Shown here: positions 35,187 through 44,468 of the stretch, piece by piece
Layout: each line of letters begins with the position of its first letter
Position numbering within the stretch: position 1 is the stretch's first letter
Source: Hydrogenimonas thermophila
GTDB taxonomy: Bacteria > Campylobacterota > Campylobacteria > Campylobacterales > Hydrogenimonadaceae
Assembly: GCF_900115615.1 (NCBI RefSeq)
Contig: NZ_FOXB01000007.1
Location: 1 to 64,000, forward strand
Direction of reading: 5' to 3'
DNA: 64,000 bases
Program-made: the position numbers and the translations under genes
Notes under the pieces: model-generated
Database searches by the model: none
Told to the model about the DNA's origin: nothing
What the model saw: the letters and a program-made list of their open reading frames with translations, nothing else

Positions 35187-35612
35187 TCAAATATAATAAC
35201 ACACTTTTGACATAACCTCAAACCAATCTCTACTAAAGTGCTTTTTTATAAAACTCTCTTTATGAGGCAGAGTGCAAGAAGAGCAGTTTAAATGTACTAC
35301 ACCATCATGTTCGATGGTTGAACTGTCTTTAGCATTTATAGAGCATTTACTCTTTATTGTCAACCCATCTCTAAACTCTAACCCATTATCATCAAATCTA
35401 AAGTATGGACAAGCACATAAATAGCAGTTTAGCGACTCCATTTCGTGGCACTTTCTGTTTTCAGCATATAAAGGACAAAAATCTGGCTCATTTTTTACCA
35501 TATTTTCAAATCTGAAATACTCTATAATCTCATCATCACTTAAGTGCGATAACTTATCTACTATCTTTTTATGCTTTTTACCGTGAGCTTCAAACCAATC
35601 TAAATATCCCAT
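35187..35612 (-). CDS. Cys-rich metal-binding protein of the cobamide cluster
   Basis: A 141-residue protein with a dense cysteine array: C46, C55, C63, C66, C68, C90, C110, C113, the order FCPLY, NCYLCACPYF, KSKCS and NCSSCTLPH. This is the 'cysteine-rich small domain' pattern (PF04071-like) found next to or fused with corrinoid salvage and synthesis genes. It probably binds zinc or an iron-sulphur cluster. It overlaps cobC by 13 bases. The enzymatic role is unknown; sensor, scaffold or electron carrier are all possible. Confidence 0.65.
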   Translation of the reverse strand: MGYLDWFEAHGKKHKKIVDKLSHLSDDEIIEYFRFENMVKNEPDFCPLYAENRKCHEMESLNCYLCACPYFRFDDNGLEFRDGLTIKSKCSINAKDSSTIEHDGVVHLNCSSCTLPHKESFIKKHFSRDWFEVMSKVCYYI

Positions 35613-36115
35613 ATTTTTACCATCTCCAAATAATCGATATTATCTATTTTATGACCTAAAATTTCTCCAACAACCCTAATGACACCTGCGTGCGTACAAA
35701 TGAGTATCTCTTTCTCTTTTGGTAGTTCACTTAAGAAACTCTCTACTCTACTATAAAAGCTATTCTTGTCTTCTTTGCAGATAAACCTGTGCCAACTATC
35801 CATACTATTTAAAAATTTACTATCAAAGGTATCAAGCTTAGAAATTTCATCAAAACTCTTACCCTCTATATGATCTTTAAATGCAACCTCTTTTAGTCTA
35901 TCATCCAAAATAAATTCTTTAAAACCCAACTCTTTTAAAGTATTGATAGCTCTTACAAGGGTAGAACTATATACACTGTCAAAACTTAGTCTCTTTATCT
36001 CGTTTGCTTTTGTTTGATCCCAAAAGTTTAAATCTATATCTATATCACTCCAACCAATATAACGCTTTTGATACTTTTTACCTAAAGAGGCGTGTCTAAT
36101 AAGAGTCAAAGACAT
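35600..36115 (-). CDS. cobC: Alpha-ribazole phosphatase (histidine phosphatase)
   Basis: CobC removes the 5'-phosphate from alpha-ribazole (or cobamide) phosphate in lower-ligand assembly. The 171-residue protein has the histidine-phosphatase start LIRHAS, the CobC-like YIGWSDIDIDL, VYSSTLVRAINT, and a late CTHAGVIRV with the second catalytic histidine. A full family identification rests on its place between cobS and the Cys-rich gene. It overlaps cobS by 10 bases. Confidence 0.8.
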   Translation of the reverse strand: MSLTLIRHASLGKKYQKRYIGWSDIDIDLNFWDQTKANEIKRLSFDSVYSSTLVRAINTLKELGFKEFILDDRLKEVAFKDHIEGKSFDEISKLDTFDSKFLNSMDSWHRFICKEDKNSFYSRVESFLSELPKEKEILICTHAGVIRVVGEILGHKIDNIDYLEMVKIWDI

Positions 36116-36852
36116 AGTATTACCCCTGTTAGTCCTATTACCTCTGCAAACTCTAATGTAGTTCCCATAACATCACCATTTGCAAATCCTAGTCTATAGA
36201 TGATATATTTTGCAACAAAAAAAGAGATTAAAACCATAAATAGCAAAAGTATCACGGCTTGTAATCCTGCGATATTGTATAAAATCAAAGTATAGAGTGC
36301 AGTAGCAAACCAAAATATCTTTCTATCAAAAGATGCTTTTAAACTCTCTAAAAACTTTGATCTAAACTCTAAAACCCTAAATAGAACTAAAAGCCCAACT
36401 CTACTAGAGATTGCAACTACAACTAAAAACAGATACTTTTTTGTCAAAAATAGATAAACAATAGATGCTATCTTTACAATTAATAAACTAACTCCCCATA
36501 AAACACCCATCGCACCTACTGTAGGCTCTTTGATTATCTCATACGCATCTTTACTAGAGTGTGAAGCATAAATTGCATCTGCTACATCAATTACAGCTTC
36601 TGTATGCAAAAATCCATAAAGCCACATATATAAAACTGCCGCTATCAATGCTCCATACCAGTGTAAACTCTCTAAAACACCAAAAGCAAAAATAGTCAAA
36701 TACCCTAAAACTGCTCCAACAAAAGGAAAGAATAGAAGCATAAATTTTAAAATATCACTTTTAGTTAAATCATCACTCTCTTTAAACCTAATAGGCAAAA
36801 TTGAAAAATATGATACAGACAGTTTTAATCCTAAATATATATCTTTTAACAA
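36106..36852 (-). CDS. cobS: Cobalamin (5'-phosphate) synthase
   Basis: CobS joins adenosylcobinamide-GDP with alpha-ribazole (phosphate) at the membrane. The 248-residue protein has about six hydrophobic helices and the signature block FLHTEAVIDVADAIYASHSSK with acidic metal ligands, then EIIKEPTVGAMGV, and a late FANGDVMGTTLEFAEV. It overlaps cbiB by 7 bases and cobC by 10, so the three are coupled. Confidence 0.93.
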   Translation of the reverse strand: MLKDIYLGLKLSVSYFSILPIRFKESDDLTKSDILKFMLLFFPFVGAVLGYLTIFAFGVLESLHWYGALIAAVLYMWLYGFLHTEAVIDVADAIYASHSSKDAYEIIKEPTVGAMGVLWGVSLLIVKIASIVYLFLTKKYLFLVVVAISSRVGLLVLFRVLEFRSKFLESLKASFDRKIFWFATALYTLILYNIAGLQAVILLLFMVLISFFVAKYIIYRLGFANGDVMGTTLEFAEVIGLTGVILCL

Positions 36853-37733
36853 AACAACACCCCTAAAGATAGAGTAACTATTATAAAAATATCCAATCTC
36901 TTTTTTATTTTTAAAGCTCTATAGATATCTTCACGCTTAATCTCTTCTCTTCCATCGCCAAAGTATGGCTTGTTTACTATTTGTCCAAAGTAACTTGTAG
37001 CTCCTCCAAGTTTAATGCCCAAAGCCAAAGCAATAGCAGATATTGGATAACCTGCATTTGGACTTTTGTGAAGTTTACCAAACTTCCAAAGCTTTAGAAT
37101 TGCCCTTTTGCTCATAAAAAGTAAGCTTATCAAAATAGCTGTAATTCTAGATGGGAGTAAGTTAGCTACATCATCAAGCTTTGCACTAAATTTACCAAAG
37201 TTTGCATAACGGCTATTTTGATACCCAACCATAGAGTCAAGTGTATTTATAGCTTTATAAACAAATGCTCCAGTAAGTCCAAAAACAGCCAGATAAAATA
37301 GCGGTGCTATTACACCATCACTTAGATTTTCTGCATAAGTTTCAATAGCTGCTCTGTTTATCTCACTTTGTGTTAGATTATCGGTATCTCTGCTTACTAA
37401 AAATCTTATCTCTTCTGGATGGTTAATAACCCTTTTTACACTCTCATAGAGCATATTGTTGGCTATTGCCATAGAACCTAAACCTGCAGCTGCTAATACC
37501 CCAAAACTTCCAAGAGATAGTAAAATATTTTCTAAAATATAGCTAACCACTCCAACAATCAAGACTAAAGATACTCCAAGAGCAGCACCTGCAAAAACGC
37601 TATCTTTATAAAACTTACTCTCAAACCACTTTATATAGTTACCCATCAAAACTACAGGATGGGTAATTTTAAACTCTCCAAATATTAAATCTATCACATA
37701 AGCAATCAAAGCTATTTCAAGATACACCATCAA
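36846..37733 (-). CDS. cbiB: Adenosylcobinamide-phosphate synthase
   Basis: CbiB (CobD of aerobes) attaches aminopropanol phosphate to cobyric acid at the membrane. The 295-residue protein has several membrane helices, an N-terminal GEFKITHPVVLMGNYIKWFE, then AAIETYAENLSDGVIAPLFY and NTLDSMVGYQNSRYANFGKFSAKLDDV, all diagnostic. Its start overlaps the stop of the AAA/PD-(D/E)XK gene by 4 bases, so it is translationally coupled to an apparently foreign gene. Confidence 0.93.
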   Translation of the reverse strand: MMVYLEIALIAYVIDLIFGEFKITHPVVLMGNYIKWFESKFYKDSVFAGAALGVSLVLIVGVVSYILENILLSLGSFGVLAAAGLGSMAIANNMLYESVKRVINHPEEIRFLVSRDTDNLTQSEINRAAIETYAENLSDGVIAPLFYLAVFGLTGAFVYKAINTLDSMVGYQNSRYANFGKFSAKLDDVANLLPSRITAILISLLFMSKRAILKLWKFGKLHKSPNAGYPISAIALALGIKLGGATSYFGQIVNKPYFGDGREEIKREDIYRALKIKKRLDIFIIVTLSLGVLFC

Positions 37734-39415
37734 ATTCTTTTAACCCAACACCTTTTTCCATCAAAGACAAGTCCAAAAGCTAAAATATTGTTATATCCTC
37801 TTTTTTTAACTAAAGAGATGTAACTATGCTTTTTTATCTGCTCTATAGCCTTATTTAGTGCATCATCTTTATCTTCTTCTTCAAACTCATCTATAGCTTT
37901 TAGCTCCATTACAATGGCAGGTTTTTCTTTGTCAGTTTTATGTAGCAAAATTATGTCAACCCTACCATACCCTGCTTCACTGTTTGAGATGATCTCATAC
38001 TCATAACTTAAATTTGTAAGCACTCCAAGTAAAAACATATGGTAGCTATTTTCATTTTTTGTATCAAAGTAACTGACACTGTCTCTTAAAAGGTATGAAA
38101 ATAGTTTTTCAAAGAGTTTAATTTCACCATTTACCAAAGCTTGTAGCAACTCATTTATATCTTGATTATTAAAACTATCTCTTACATATGATTTTATAAC
38201 ATCTCTAAAAATCATTCTACACTCACTATTTGTTGGCTCAAGCTTACAAAATAGTGCATCTTCATCATCTACTGTTTTTATATACTTCTCTTTACACTTT
38301 AAATATCCACTAAAAAACAAAAATGAAAAGAGATTATCTTTTTGATAAAGCTCACCATCTCTAAAAGAGAGATTTTCATTTATCTGAATTTCTATAGATT
38401 CATTTTTTAAAAGCTTCTCTAAATTGGTTCTAAAATCTTTAGATTTGCCTATTAAAAATCTTATGAAATCATTTGAGCTTGTATTTGCCCAGTAGGCTTT
38501 AAATTTTTTCTCTACTACAAAGTTTAAGATACTCCAAGGATTAAAAATTAGAGTATCTTTGCCAAATATGTAGCCATTGTACATCTTTATAGCTTTTTCA
38601 TGTAACTCTTTTTCTATTTTGTACTCTTGCATCAATCTTATAGTTTCATCTTTAGTAAATCCACAAGCAGTAGATAATTCATCTTCTAAAATTGTAAGAT
38701 TTCTTAAGTTATTTAAACCGCTAAACATACTCTCTTTACTAATTTTTAGTATTCCTGTAATTAGTGCTTTTTTTACATAAAGATCATTATCTTTAAAGAC
38801 TGCTGTAAAAAGATTTCTGAAAAAGTTTATAGCCTTATCATAGTAGTTCTCTAAGTATGCTGTCTGAATTGGAGTATCATACTCATCTATTAGAACTATG
38901 CAGGGAGTATTGTAGTATTTAGTTAAAAGAACAGATAGAGCTTTTAGGGAGTTTTCATAATATGCAAGTGAGGCTTGACCTTTTAAAATATTTTCTAAAT
39001 ATACTTTATACTCAATCTCATTTTCAATCTCTTCAACATTAATACTATCTAACAATCTTCTAATCTCAACTTTAATAGTACCCTTTATCTTCTCTATCAT
39101 TAGATCATAATTTAACTCTCTTATATCTTTAAATGTTAAGTATATTACAGGGTATTTACCAAAGTGGTTTTTAAAAAAATCACTATTGTAAATATAAGTA
39201 TTCTTAAAAAGATGTTCTTTTTTTTCTTGGTTTGAAAAGAAATATTTCAGAGTTGTTAAAAAGAGAGTTTTTCCAAAACGACGGGGTCTTGGCATAAGCA
39301 CTATCGAACCGTCTGTTTTAAAAAACTCTTCTATATACTTAGTTTTATCTATATAGTATTCATCATTTTCTATCAAAACCTTAAAATCACTTCTTCCTAT
39401 GGGGATCTTTTTCAT
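37730..39415 (-). CDS. AAA-ATPase-like protein with PD-(D/E)XK nuclease domain
   Basis: A 561-residue protein of the AAA-ATPase_like/PDDEXK_9 class. The N-terminus (KKIPIGRSDFKVLIENDEYYIDKT) and PRPRRFGKT Walker-A-like loop, a CIVLIDEYDTP Walker B and the C-terminal nuclease with GYGRVDIIL and AIVMELKA (D...E-x-K) are all present. The class is multiplied in many gut and environmental genomes and behaves like mobile or selfish DNA. ATG 39415 has AAGGAG 8 bases upstream. It lies between cbiP (28-base gap) and cbiB. Confidence 0.85.
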   Translation of the reverse strand: MKKIPIGRSDFKVLIENDEYYIDKTKYIEEFFKTDGSIVLMPRPRRFGKTLFLTTLKYFFSNQEKKEHLFKNTYIYNSDFFKNHFGKYPVIYLTFKDIRELNYDLMIEKIKGTIKVEIRRLLDSINVEEIENEIEYKVYLENILKGQASLAYYENSLKALSVLLTKYYNTPCIVLIDEYDTPIQTAYLENYYDKAINFFRNLFTAVFKDNDLYVKKALITGILKISKESMFSGLNNLRNLTILEDELSTACGFTKDETIRLMQEYKIEKELHEKAIKMYNGYIFGKDTLIFNPWSILNFVVEKKFKAYWANTSSNDFIRFLIGKSKDFRTNLEKLLKNESIEIQINENLSFRDGELYQKDNLFSFLFFSGYLKCKEKYIKTVDDEDALFCKLEPTNSECRMIFRDVIKSYVRDSFNNQDINELLQALVNGEIKLFEKLFSYLLRDSVSYFDTKNENSYHMFLLGVLTNLSYEYEIISNSEAGYGRVDIILLHKTDKEKPAIVMELKAIDEFEEEDKDDALNKAIEQIKKHSYISLVKKRGYNNILAFGLVFDGKRCWVKRI

Positions 39416-39443
39416 TTTATTATCTCCTTGCAACTCTACTTAA

Positions 39444-40784
39444 TTATACTATCTCTTTAATAACTCTATCTATATCCAAAAATTTTTCCATCTCTTTTAC
39501 GAAGCTATCAATTTCACTTTTTTGATAAGCTTTAAATGATTCATCTTCAAATATTGCGTGTACAAATGTACCTTTTATATTGCCTTTTTCAAAAAAGAGT
39601 GGATACTTTTTACTTATACCATTGTGTATCTCAAAACCATCTAACTCTTTGTTAAAAATCCTATATTTTCCTCTTTTAACAATTTTTTTATTTTGGAAAT
39701 AGATAGTATCATCTATAAATCCAAGCCCTCTCATCTCTTTGGTAGATGACTCAATGGAGTCTTTGTCAATGAGCTTTTCAAACATCATCTCATATCCACC
39801 GCAAATACCTAAAATCTCCCCTTTTCTGCTCTTTAGCCTACTATCTAATCCTGTCTTTTTGAGCCACTGTAAATCACTCATTACCAATTTTGAACCAGGC
39901 AGTATTACTAAATCGTAACTATCTAAAGGTATGTTTGACTTTATAAAATCAACTTCAATATCACTTCTGACAATCAAAGGTTCAAAATCGTTATAGTTAC
40001 TCATTGTAGGATAGGCAATTATGGCTACTCTTTTAGTTGTATTCTCTTTTCTTTGTGTATAATTTAGCAGACTTTGAGAATCTTCAAAACCAAGATTGAG
40101 AGGTCTATAAGGTAATACTCCAAGAACAGGTATTTTAAACCTCTCCTCTATAATCTTGACCCCATCATAAAAGAGACTCATATCACCTCTAAATTTATTT
40201 ACTATAACACCTATTACACTGTCTCTTAACTCTTTTGGCAAAAGATTATAGACTCCATAGATAGAGGCAAAGACTCCACCTTTTTCTATATCTGCTACTA
40301 AGATAATTTTGGTATTAAACTCTTTGGCTACAAATATATTTGATAAATCTTTATCCATCAAATTTAGCTCAACAGGGCTACCTGCTCCCTCTGCTACCAC
40401 AATATCGTAAGCTTTATCCAGATATAAAAACGCCTCTTTTACAATTGGTTTTAGAGAGTCTAAATCTTTGTAATACTCTCTTACACTTTGGACGGATATA
40501 GCTTGACCTTTAACTATTAAAGATGCACTATTACCTCTTCCAGATTTAAGCAATACTGGATTGTTGTGCCAAGAGCTTTTTATACCAAGAGCTTCAGATT
40601 GGAAATATTGTGCAATTGCAATCTCACTATTATCATTGGCAACTCTTGCATTATTTGAGACATTTTGAGCCTTAAATGGAGCTACACTAAAACCTCTTTG
40701 TTGTAGCAGTTTAGAGAGTATTAGTGTAACTGTAGATTTACCAGCATCACTGCTTGTACCAAAAATTGAGATGTTAGAAGGCAT
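39444..40784 (-). CDS. cbiP: Cobyric acid synthase
   Basis: CbiP/CobQ amidates four side chains (b, d, e, g) of adenosylcobyrinate a,c-diamide using glutamine. It has the N-terminal P-loop-like GTSSDAGKST, FKAQNVSNNA, VVAEGAGSPVELNL, and a C-terminal class I glutaminase with the nucleophile in ILGICGGYEMM and the histidine in GTFVHAIFE. At 446 residues it is somewhat shorter than the usual ~490-510. It is flanked on both sides by accessory genes rather than cob genes. Confidence 0.93.
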   Translation of the reverse strand: MPSNISIFGTSSDAGKSTVTLILSKLLQQRGFSVAPFKAQNVSNNARVANDNSEIAIAQYFQSEALGIKSSWHNNPVLLKSGRGNSASLIVKGQAISVQSVREYYKDLDSLKPIVKEAFLYLDKAYDIVVAEGAGSPVELNLMDKDLSNIFVAKEFNTKIILVADIEKGGVFASIYGVYNLLPKELRDSVIGVIVNKFRGDMSLFYDGVKIIEERFKIPVLGVLPYRPLNLGFEDSQSLLNYTQRKENTTKRVAIIAYPTMSNYNDFEPLIVRSDIEVDFIKSNIPLDSYDLVILPGSKLVMSDLQWLKKTGLDSRLKSRKGEILGICGGYEMMFEKLIDKDSIESSTKEMRGLGFIDDTIYFQNKKIVKRGKYRIFNKELDGFEIHNGISKKYPLFFEKGNIKGTFVHAIFEDESFKAYQKSEIDSFVKEMEKFLDIDRVIKEIV

Positions 40785-40876
40785 ATTTTAATACTGTTAC
40801 ATCAATAACTATCTGCATAAAATGTTCCTATTGATATTAACTAAATTTAATATTAGGGAAATTGTTGATCATAGAC

Positions 40877-41614
40877 TCAATCTAAAGAAAAAAAATTACA
40901 TATTTTATTGGCTTCTTCACATTCACTACATACTTTTTCCAGATTGTCTGTTATTCGTTGAGCATAAGTTTTATAAATTTTTAAATCTTTTTTTAATTTT
41001 TTCATTCCTTCTCTATCAATATATGAGGCATATCCTAAATCAAATAATCTGTTAATTACATCATTAATATCTTCAAAATCAAAATCACTTGGTAAATCAT
41101 TAAAAATGTTTTCTATTCTATCATGTGTAGCTAATATCCAAGTTTCTGTTGAAGTAGTTGAAAGTAATAAATATATTTCATTAGGAATCTCTTCTTCTCC
41201 TAACCAACTTAAAATAGCTTTTTGTGCAAATTGTTTCCTTGAATTTTTTGTTAAACCTGTTGAACTATTGTACCTTGGAATTAAGTCAGTTATATATTCA
41301 ATAATATCAGTATCCATTTGAATAATCAAACCATTTGCATTAGATATTTTTAATAATGCTCTCCAATTTCTTTTTTGTATTAACTTAGCAAATGGATTAT
41401 CGTCTGTATCAGCATTTTTACCATAAACTTTACACCATTTTCTAACTTCTTCCCAACCATGACTAGGATAACGATATGTAGTAGCATCTCTTTGTGGTGC
41501 AAGTTCTTGAATTTCTATAGTATCATTTATGTTTTCAGAAATATTTTTTGCTATTTTATCAATAACTAATATATCAGTAGGTCCTTCACAAACAAGTAAA
41601 TATTTCTTTGACAT
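40877..41614 (-). CDS. TOPRIM-like protein paired with AAA ATPase (putative defence effector)
   Basis: A 245-residue protein whose N-terminus LLVCEGPTDILVIDKI (E10, D14) and IIQMDTDIIEYI (D101, D103) give the acidic E plus D-x-D layout of a TOPRIM fold, as in OLD-type nucleases and the DUF4435/DUF4276 partners of ATPases. A cluster of cysteines closes the C-terminus (CSECEEANKIC). The start shares a base with the upstream ATPase stop (TAATG), so the two are coupled. Pairing of an SMC-like ATPase with a TOPRIM protein recalls PARIS (AriA-AriB) and related anti-phage systems; the exact family is not certain. Confidence 0.6.
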   Translation of the reverse strand: MSKKYLLVCEGPTDILVIDKIAKNISENINDTIEIQELAPQRDATTYRYPSHGWEEVRKWCKVYGKNADTDDNPFAKLIQKRNWRALLKISNANGLIIQMDTDIIEYITDLIPRYNSSTGLTKNSRKQFAQKAILSWLGEEEIPNEIYLLLSTTSTETWILATHDRIENIFNDLPSDFDFEDINDVINRLFDLGYASYIDREGMKKLKKDLKIYKTYAQRITDNLEKVCSECEEANKICNFFSLD

Positions 41615-42804
41615 TAAAAACCTTTAGGTAATCCACCAATAGCTCCAGACAGCCATATCTCTGATAATTTCAAACCATAATATTTTTCTTCCCATTCCTC
41701 TTTAGTTGTTCCTTGAGGTGGTTTTATCTGTTTAAATTCTGTTTTTCCTGCTTCATTTCTAGCAACAACAAATAATCTATGATTAGGATCAAATAAGTCG
41801 ATAGAATCTAATGCAGTAGGATTATGAGTTGTTAAAAAAACCTGTTTTTCAGGATGTTTTTTTAATATATCTACTATCTGATTCATTAATTCTCTAACAA
41901 GACCAGGATTTAAAGTATTATCAATATTATCAACTGCAAAGATATCAGGAGTATTTTCATGTATTAAAAGTACAAGAACAAATAAAATATATAAAGCTCC
42001 TTCACTAACATCATAAGCATAAAGATCATTAAAATTTGTTTTCATAAATTTATCTTTATAAGTTACCAATATATTGCCTAAAATACTCTGTTCAGGAGCT
42101 ATATCTGTATTAATTTGATCTGTTACACCAATAGATTGAAACCAATCAAGTAGATGAAAGAAGCGTTGCAATTCATGACGACTATTATTATTCAAAATAT
42201 CAGTTAATGCTTTTGCCAATCCTCCACCATATAAGCCTAAAGGTTCCTGAAAACTATTATCACTAGCAACACCTCTTAAAATAGGTGTAGAAGGAGAAAA
42301 AATAGCAAATTCACTCAATTTATTTATAATATTATTATGTGAACCTTCATAATTTTGAATAATACTTATTATGCTTCTATTTTGTGTGATTTTAGGGATT
42401 GATTCTTTAAATAATGTTGCACCTGCTCTAGAACGTCCAGCAATCTTTTTATTATTCTTTAATAATTTTTCAGAAAAGTAAGATAAAGATTCTTTATTTG
42501 TATTAAGTTTGAAATTATAGTAAAAATCTTGCATTTTAATAGCTAACTCAAAATAATTTTTTCTTTCTACATTTCTAAATGAGCTTCTTAAAATTTCTGG
42601 TGAAGAAAGTCTAGCACCTCTTGATGAAAGCTTTTTATAATCAATTCCACCCTCTGCTGAAGCTGAAATCATTGCTAAAGCTTCTAAAAAATTACTTTTA
42701 CCTGCTCCATTAGTACCAATAAAGATATTGAGTTGCCCAAGATTGAGAGTTTGGTTTTCTATTGATTTAAAACCTTTGATCTCAATTTCTTTAATAATAT
42801 CCAC
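41614..42804 (-). CDS. AAA-family (AAA_15/AAA_21, SMC-like) ATPase of a two-gene cassette
   Basis: A 396-residue ABC/SMC-type ATPase. The N-terminus IKEIEIKGFKSIENQTLNLG leads into Walker A GTNGAGKSN at 30-38; a signature-like YDVSEGALYILF is at 265-275; the Walker B region reads FAVDNIDNTLNP at 289-300, with asparagine where the catalytic glutamate usually lies, then a switch histidine in FLTTHNPTALD. The class acts as the sensor or regulator in defence systems. It is followed by the TOPRIM-like gene and preceded by a repeat-rich control region (42824-42884). Confidence 0.78.
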   Translation of the reverse strand: MDIIKEIEIKGFKSIENQTLNLGQLNIFIGTNGAGKSNFLEALAMISASAEGGIDYKKLSSRGARLSSPEILRSSFRNVERKNYFELAIKMQDFYYNFKLNTNKESLSYFSEKLLKNNKKIAGRSRAGATLFKESIPKITQNRSIISIIQNYEGSHNNIINKLSEFAIFSPSTPILRGVASDNSFQEPLGLYGGGLAKALTDILNNNSRHELQRFFHLLDWFQSIGVTDQINTDIAPEQSILGNILVTYKDKFMKTNFNDLYAYDVSEGALYILFVLVLLIHENTPDIFAVDNIDNTLNPGLVRELMNQIVDILKKHPEKQVFLTTHNPTALDSIDLFDPNHRLFVVARNEAGKTEFKQIKPPQGTTKEEWEEKYYGLKLSEIWLSGAIGGLPKGF

Positions 42805-42823
42805 ATTATTTCCTAATATTATA

Positions 42824-42838
42824 TTAGATAATATCTAA
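42824..42838. promoter_or_regulatory. Perfect palindrome upstream of the ATPase gene
   Basis: TTAGATA-A-TATCTAA, a perfect 15-base inverted repeat, 20 bases before the ATPase ATG (42804). An operator candidate for self-regulation of the cassette. Confidence 0.4.
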
Positions 42839-42852
42839 ACCTTAGTATTATA

Positions 42853-42884
42853 CTATAGTTAAATTTATCTATAGTTAAATTTAT
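42853..42884. repeat. Two tandem 16-base direct repeats
   Basis: CTATAGTTAAATTTAT occurs twice in direct tandem (42853-42868 and 42869-42884), 49-80 bases upstream of the ATPase start. It is AT-rich but identical over all 16 bases. It may be a regulator-binding iteron or a slippage product. It lies in the 141-base gap between cobD and the ATPase gene, which holds nothing else recognisable. Confidence 0.6.
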
Positions 42885-42945
42885 CCAATAAGTTGCAGTT
42901 AATTTATTTATTTATTTTGTATTATTCTTTGCATCTTTAACACTT

Positions 42946-43968
42946 TTAATCTATACCATCCAAAGCCTTTTTTAAAACCCTTAAATCTCTCATCTCTTTT
43001 ACAGCTACTCTTATGTGGTAACTATCTAAAAAATCAAAGTTACTGCAATCTCTAACCATTATCTTATAAGGCTCAAAAAAAGATTGAAACCTACTAGCAT
43101 CTATTTCTAGCTGAGATAATATAAAATTTGCTTGTGATGGATATATCTTTTTGACTATAGGTGAACTTTTTAGTATCTTGGTCAAATACTCTTTTGAGGC
43201 AACATTTGCCAATTTTGAGCGTTTGTCAAAAGAGTTGTCTTTAAGAGCAGATATGATGTAAGCACTGTCAAAAGATGATATTTTCCAAAGTGGCTCTTTT
43301 AAACTTAGCTTTTGTATTGCATCTTTGTTTGATACTACTACTCCTACCCTAACACCGGCACAAGCATAATATTTAGTTAAAGATTTAACTATATACAGGT
43401 TTTCAAAACTCTCAATATATTTTGTGGCAGAGCCGCAGTTACAAAAGTCTAAAAATGACTCATCTACAATAACTTTACAACTCTTGCTCTTCCAAAGATC
43501 TAAAAGAGGCTTGATATCATAAAATTTTCCATCTGGAGTAGAAGGGTTTACAAAAATTACTATGCTACCATTTGAAGGCTCTTTGTCTAAATCATCAAAT
43601 CTATTAATATGCTCTATTTTAAAGCCGTACTTTAACGCAACTCTTTTGTACTCTAAGTATGCAGGGGAGTAGATAGTGCAAACTTTTTCAGCCCGGCAAG
43701 TTGCAAGCTCTCTAAGAAGAGAATCTATTGCTACACTAGCACCATTAAAAAGCTCTATATTACAGCTGCTAACATCATATCTTTTAGCAATTACAGAGAT
43801 AAGCTCTTCATAATTTGGATATGAATCTATCTTTAAACTATTAAAGTCAACATCAATTTTTGGCTTAATAAAATTGATATTTGATGATAGATCTATTATA
43901 TCTTCTAAATTAGAGCCAATTTTCTTGGCAAAGTTAGCAACATCTCCACCGTGGGCAAACTCTGTCAC
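42946..43968 (-). CDS. cobD: Threonine-phosphate decarboxylase (PLP enzyme)
   Basis: CobD makes (R)-1-aminopropanol phosphate (the nucleotide-loop linker) from threonine phosphate. The 340-residue class I/II aminotransferase-fold protein begins with the HGGDVANFA typical of CobD, and has IDLSSNINF, IFVNPSTPDG, the strand VIVDESFLDF and the PLP lysine in KSLTKYYACAGVRVG. In Sulfurospirillum a CobD relative uses serine phosphate to give norcobamides, so the true substrate is uncertain. It overlaps cobU by 4 bases. Confidence 0.88.
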   Translation of the reverse strand: MTEFAHGGDVANFAKKIGSNLEDIIDLSSNINFIKPKIDVDFNSLKIDSYPNYEELISVIAKRYDVSSCNIELFNGASVAIDSLLRELATCRAEKVCTIYSPAYLEYKRVALKYGFKIEHINRFDDLDKEPSNGSIVIFVNPSTPDGKFYDIKPLLDLWKSKSCKVIVDESFLDFCNCGSATKYIESFENLYIVKSLTKYYACAGVRVGVVVSNKDAIQKLSLKEPLWKISSFDSAYIISALKDNSFDKRSKLANVASKEYLTKILKSSPIVKKIYPSQANFILSQLEIDASRFQSFFEPYKIMVRDCSNFDFLDSYHIRVAVKEMRDLRVLKKALDGID

Positions 43969-44462
43969 TTAAGCCTAACTCCCAACCCAAATTTTACTTC
44001 ATATACCTCATCACAAATTGATGTCAGCTTTTGTCCTACTATTCCTGTTCTATCTACAAACTCTCTACTGACTTTGTCTATAGGTATCACTCCAGAACCT
44101 ACCTCATTTAAGACAAACAAAATATTTGCATCACACTTAGAAAGTGTTTCTAACTCTTGTAAAACCTCATCTTGAGACCAACTAATAGTGTTTAATATCC
44201 ACATACTCATACAATCTATTAAGTATGTATGACCACTGCTAATAACACTATTTAGATGCCTACTCTCCTCTATAGTGATAAAACTATCTCCCCTGCTATC
44301 TTGATGATTATCTATCCTTTGTTGCATTTGCAAATCGCCAAAGCTATTATCATAAGTAGCAATGTAGTATGGCTTTTTTTCATTAGAGATGGCCAAAGCC
44401 CTATCTTGAGCCAATTGACTCTTTCCAGATTTTTGACCACCGAAGTATAAGACTTTGATCAT
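43965..44462 (-). CDS. cobU: Adenosylcobinamide kinase / guanylyltransferase
   Basis: CobU phosphorylates adenosylcobinamide and transfers GMP to give adenosylcobinamide-GDP. The 165-residue protein has the P-loop FGGQKSGKSQLA near 8-19, RIDNHQDSRGDSFITIEE (guanylylated histidine region), LIDCMSMW and NEVGSGVIP. It is slightly shorter than the ~180-residue enterobacterial enzyme. It lies 6 bases after cobT and overlaps cobD. Confidence 0.92.
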   Translation of the reverse strand: MIKVLYFGGQKSGKSQLAQDRALAISNEKKPYYIATYDNSFGDLQMQQRIDNHQDSRGDSFITIEESRHLNSVISSGHTYLIDCMSMWILNTISWSQDEVLQELETLSKCDANILFVLNEVGSGVIPIDKVSREFVDRTGIVGQKLTSICDEVYEVKFGLGVRLK

Positions 44463-44468
44463 TAAATC

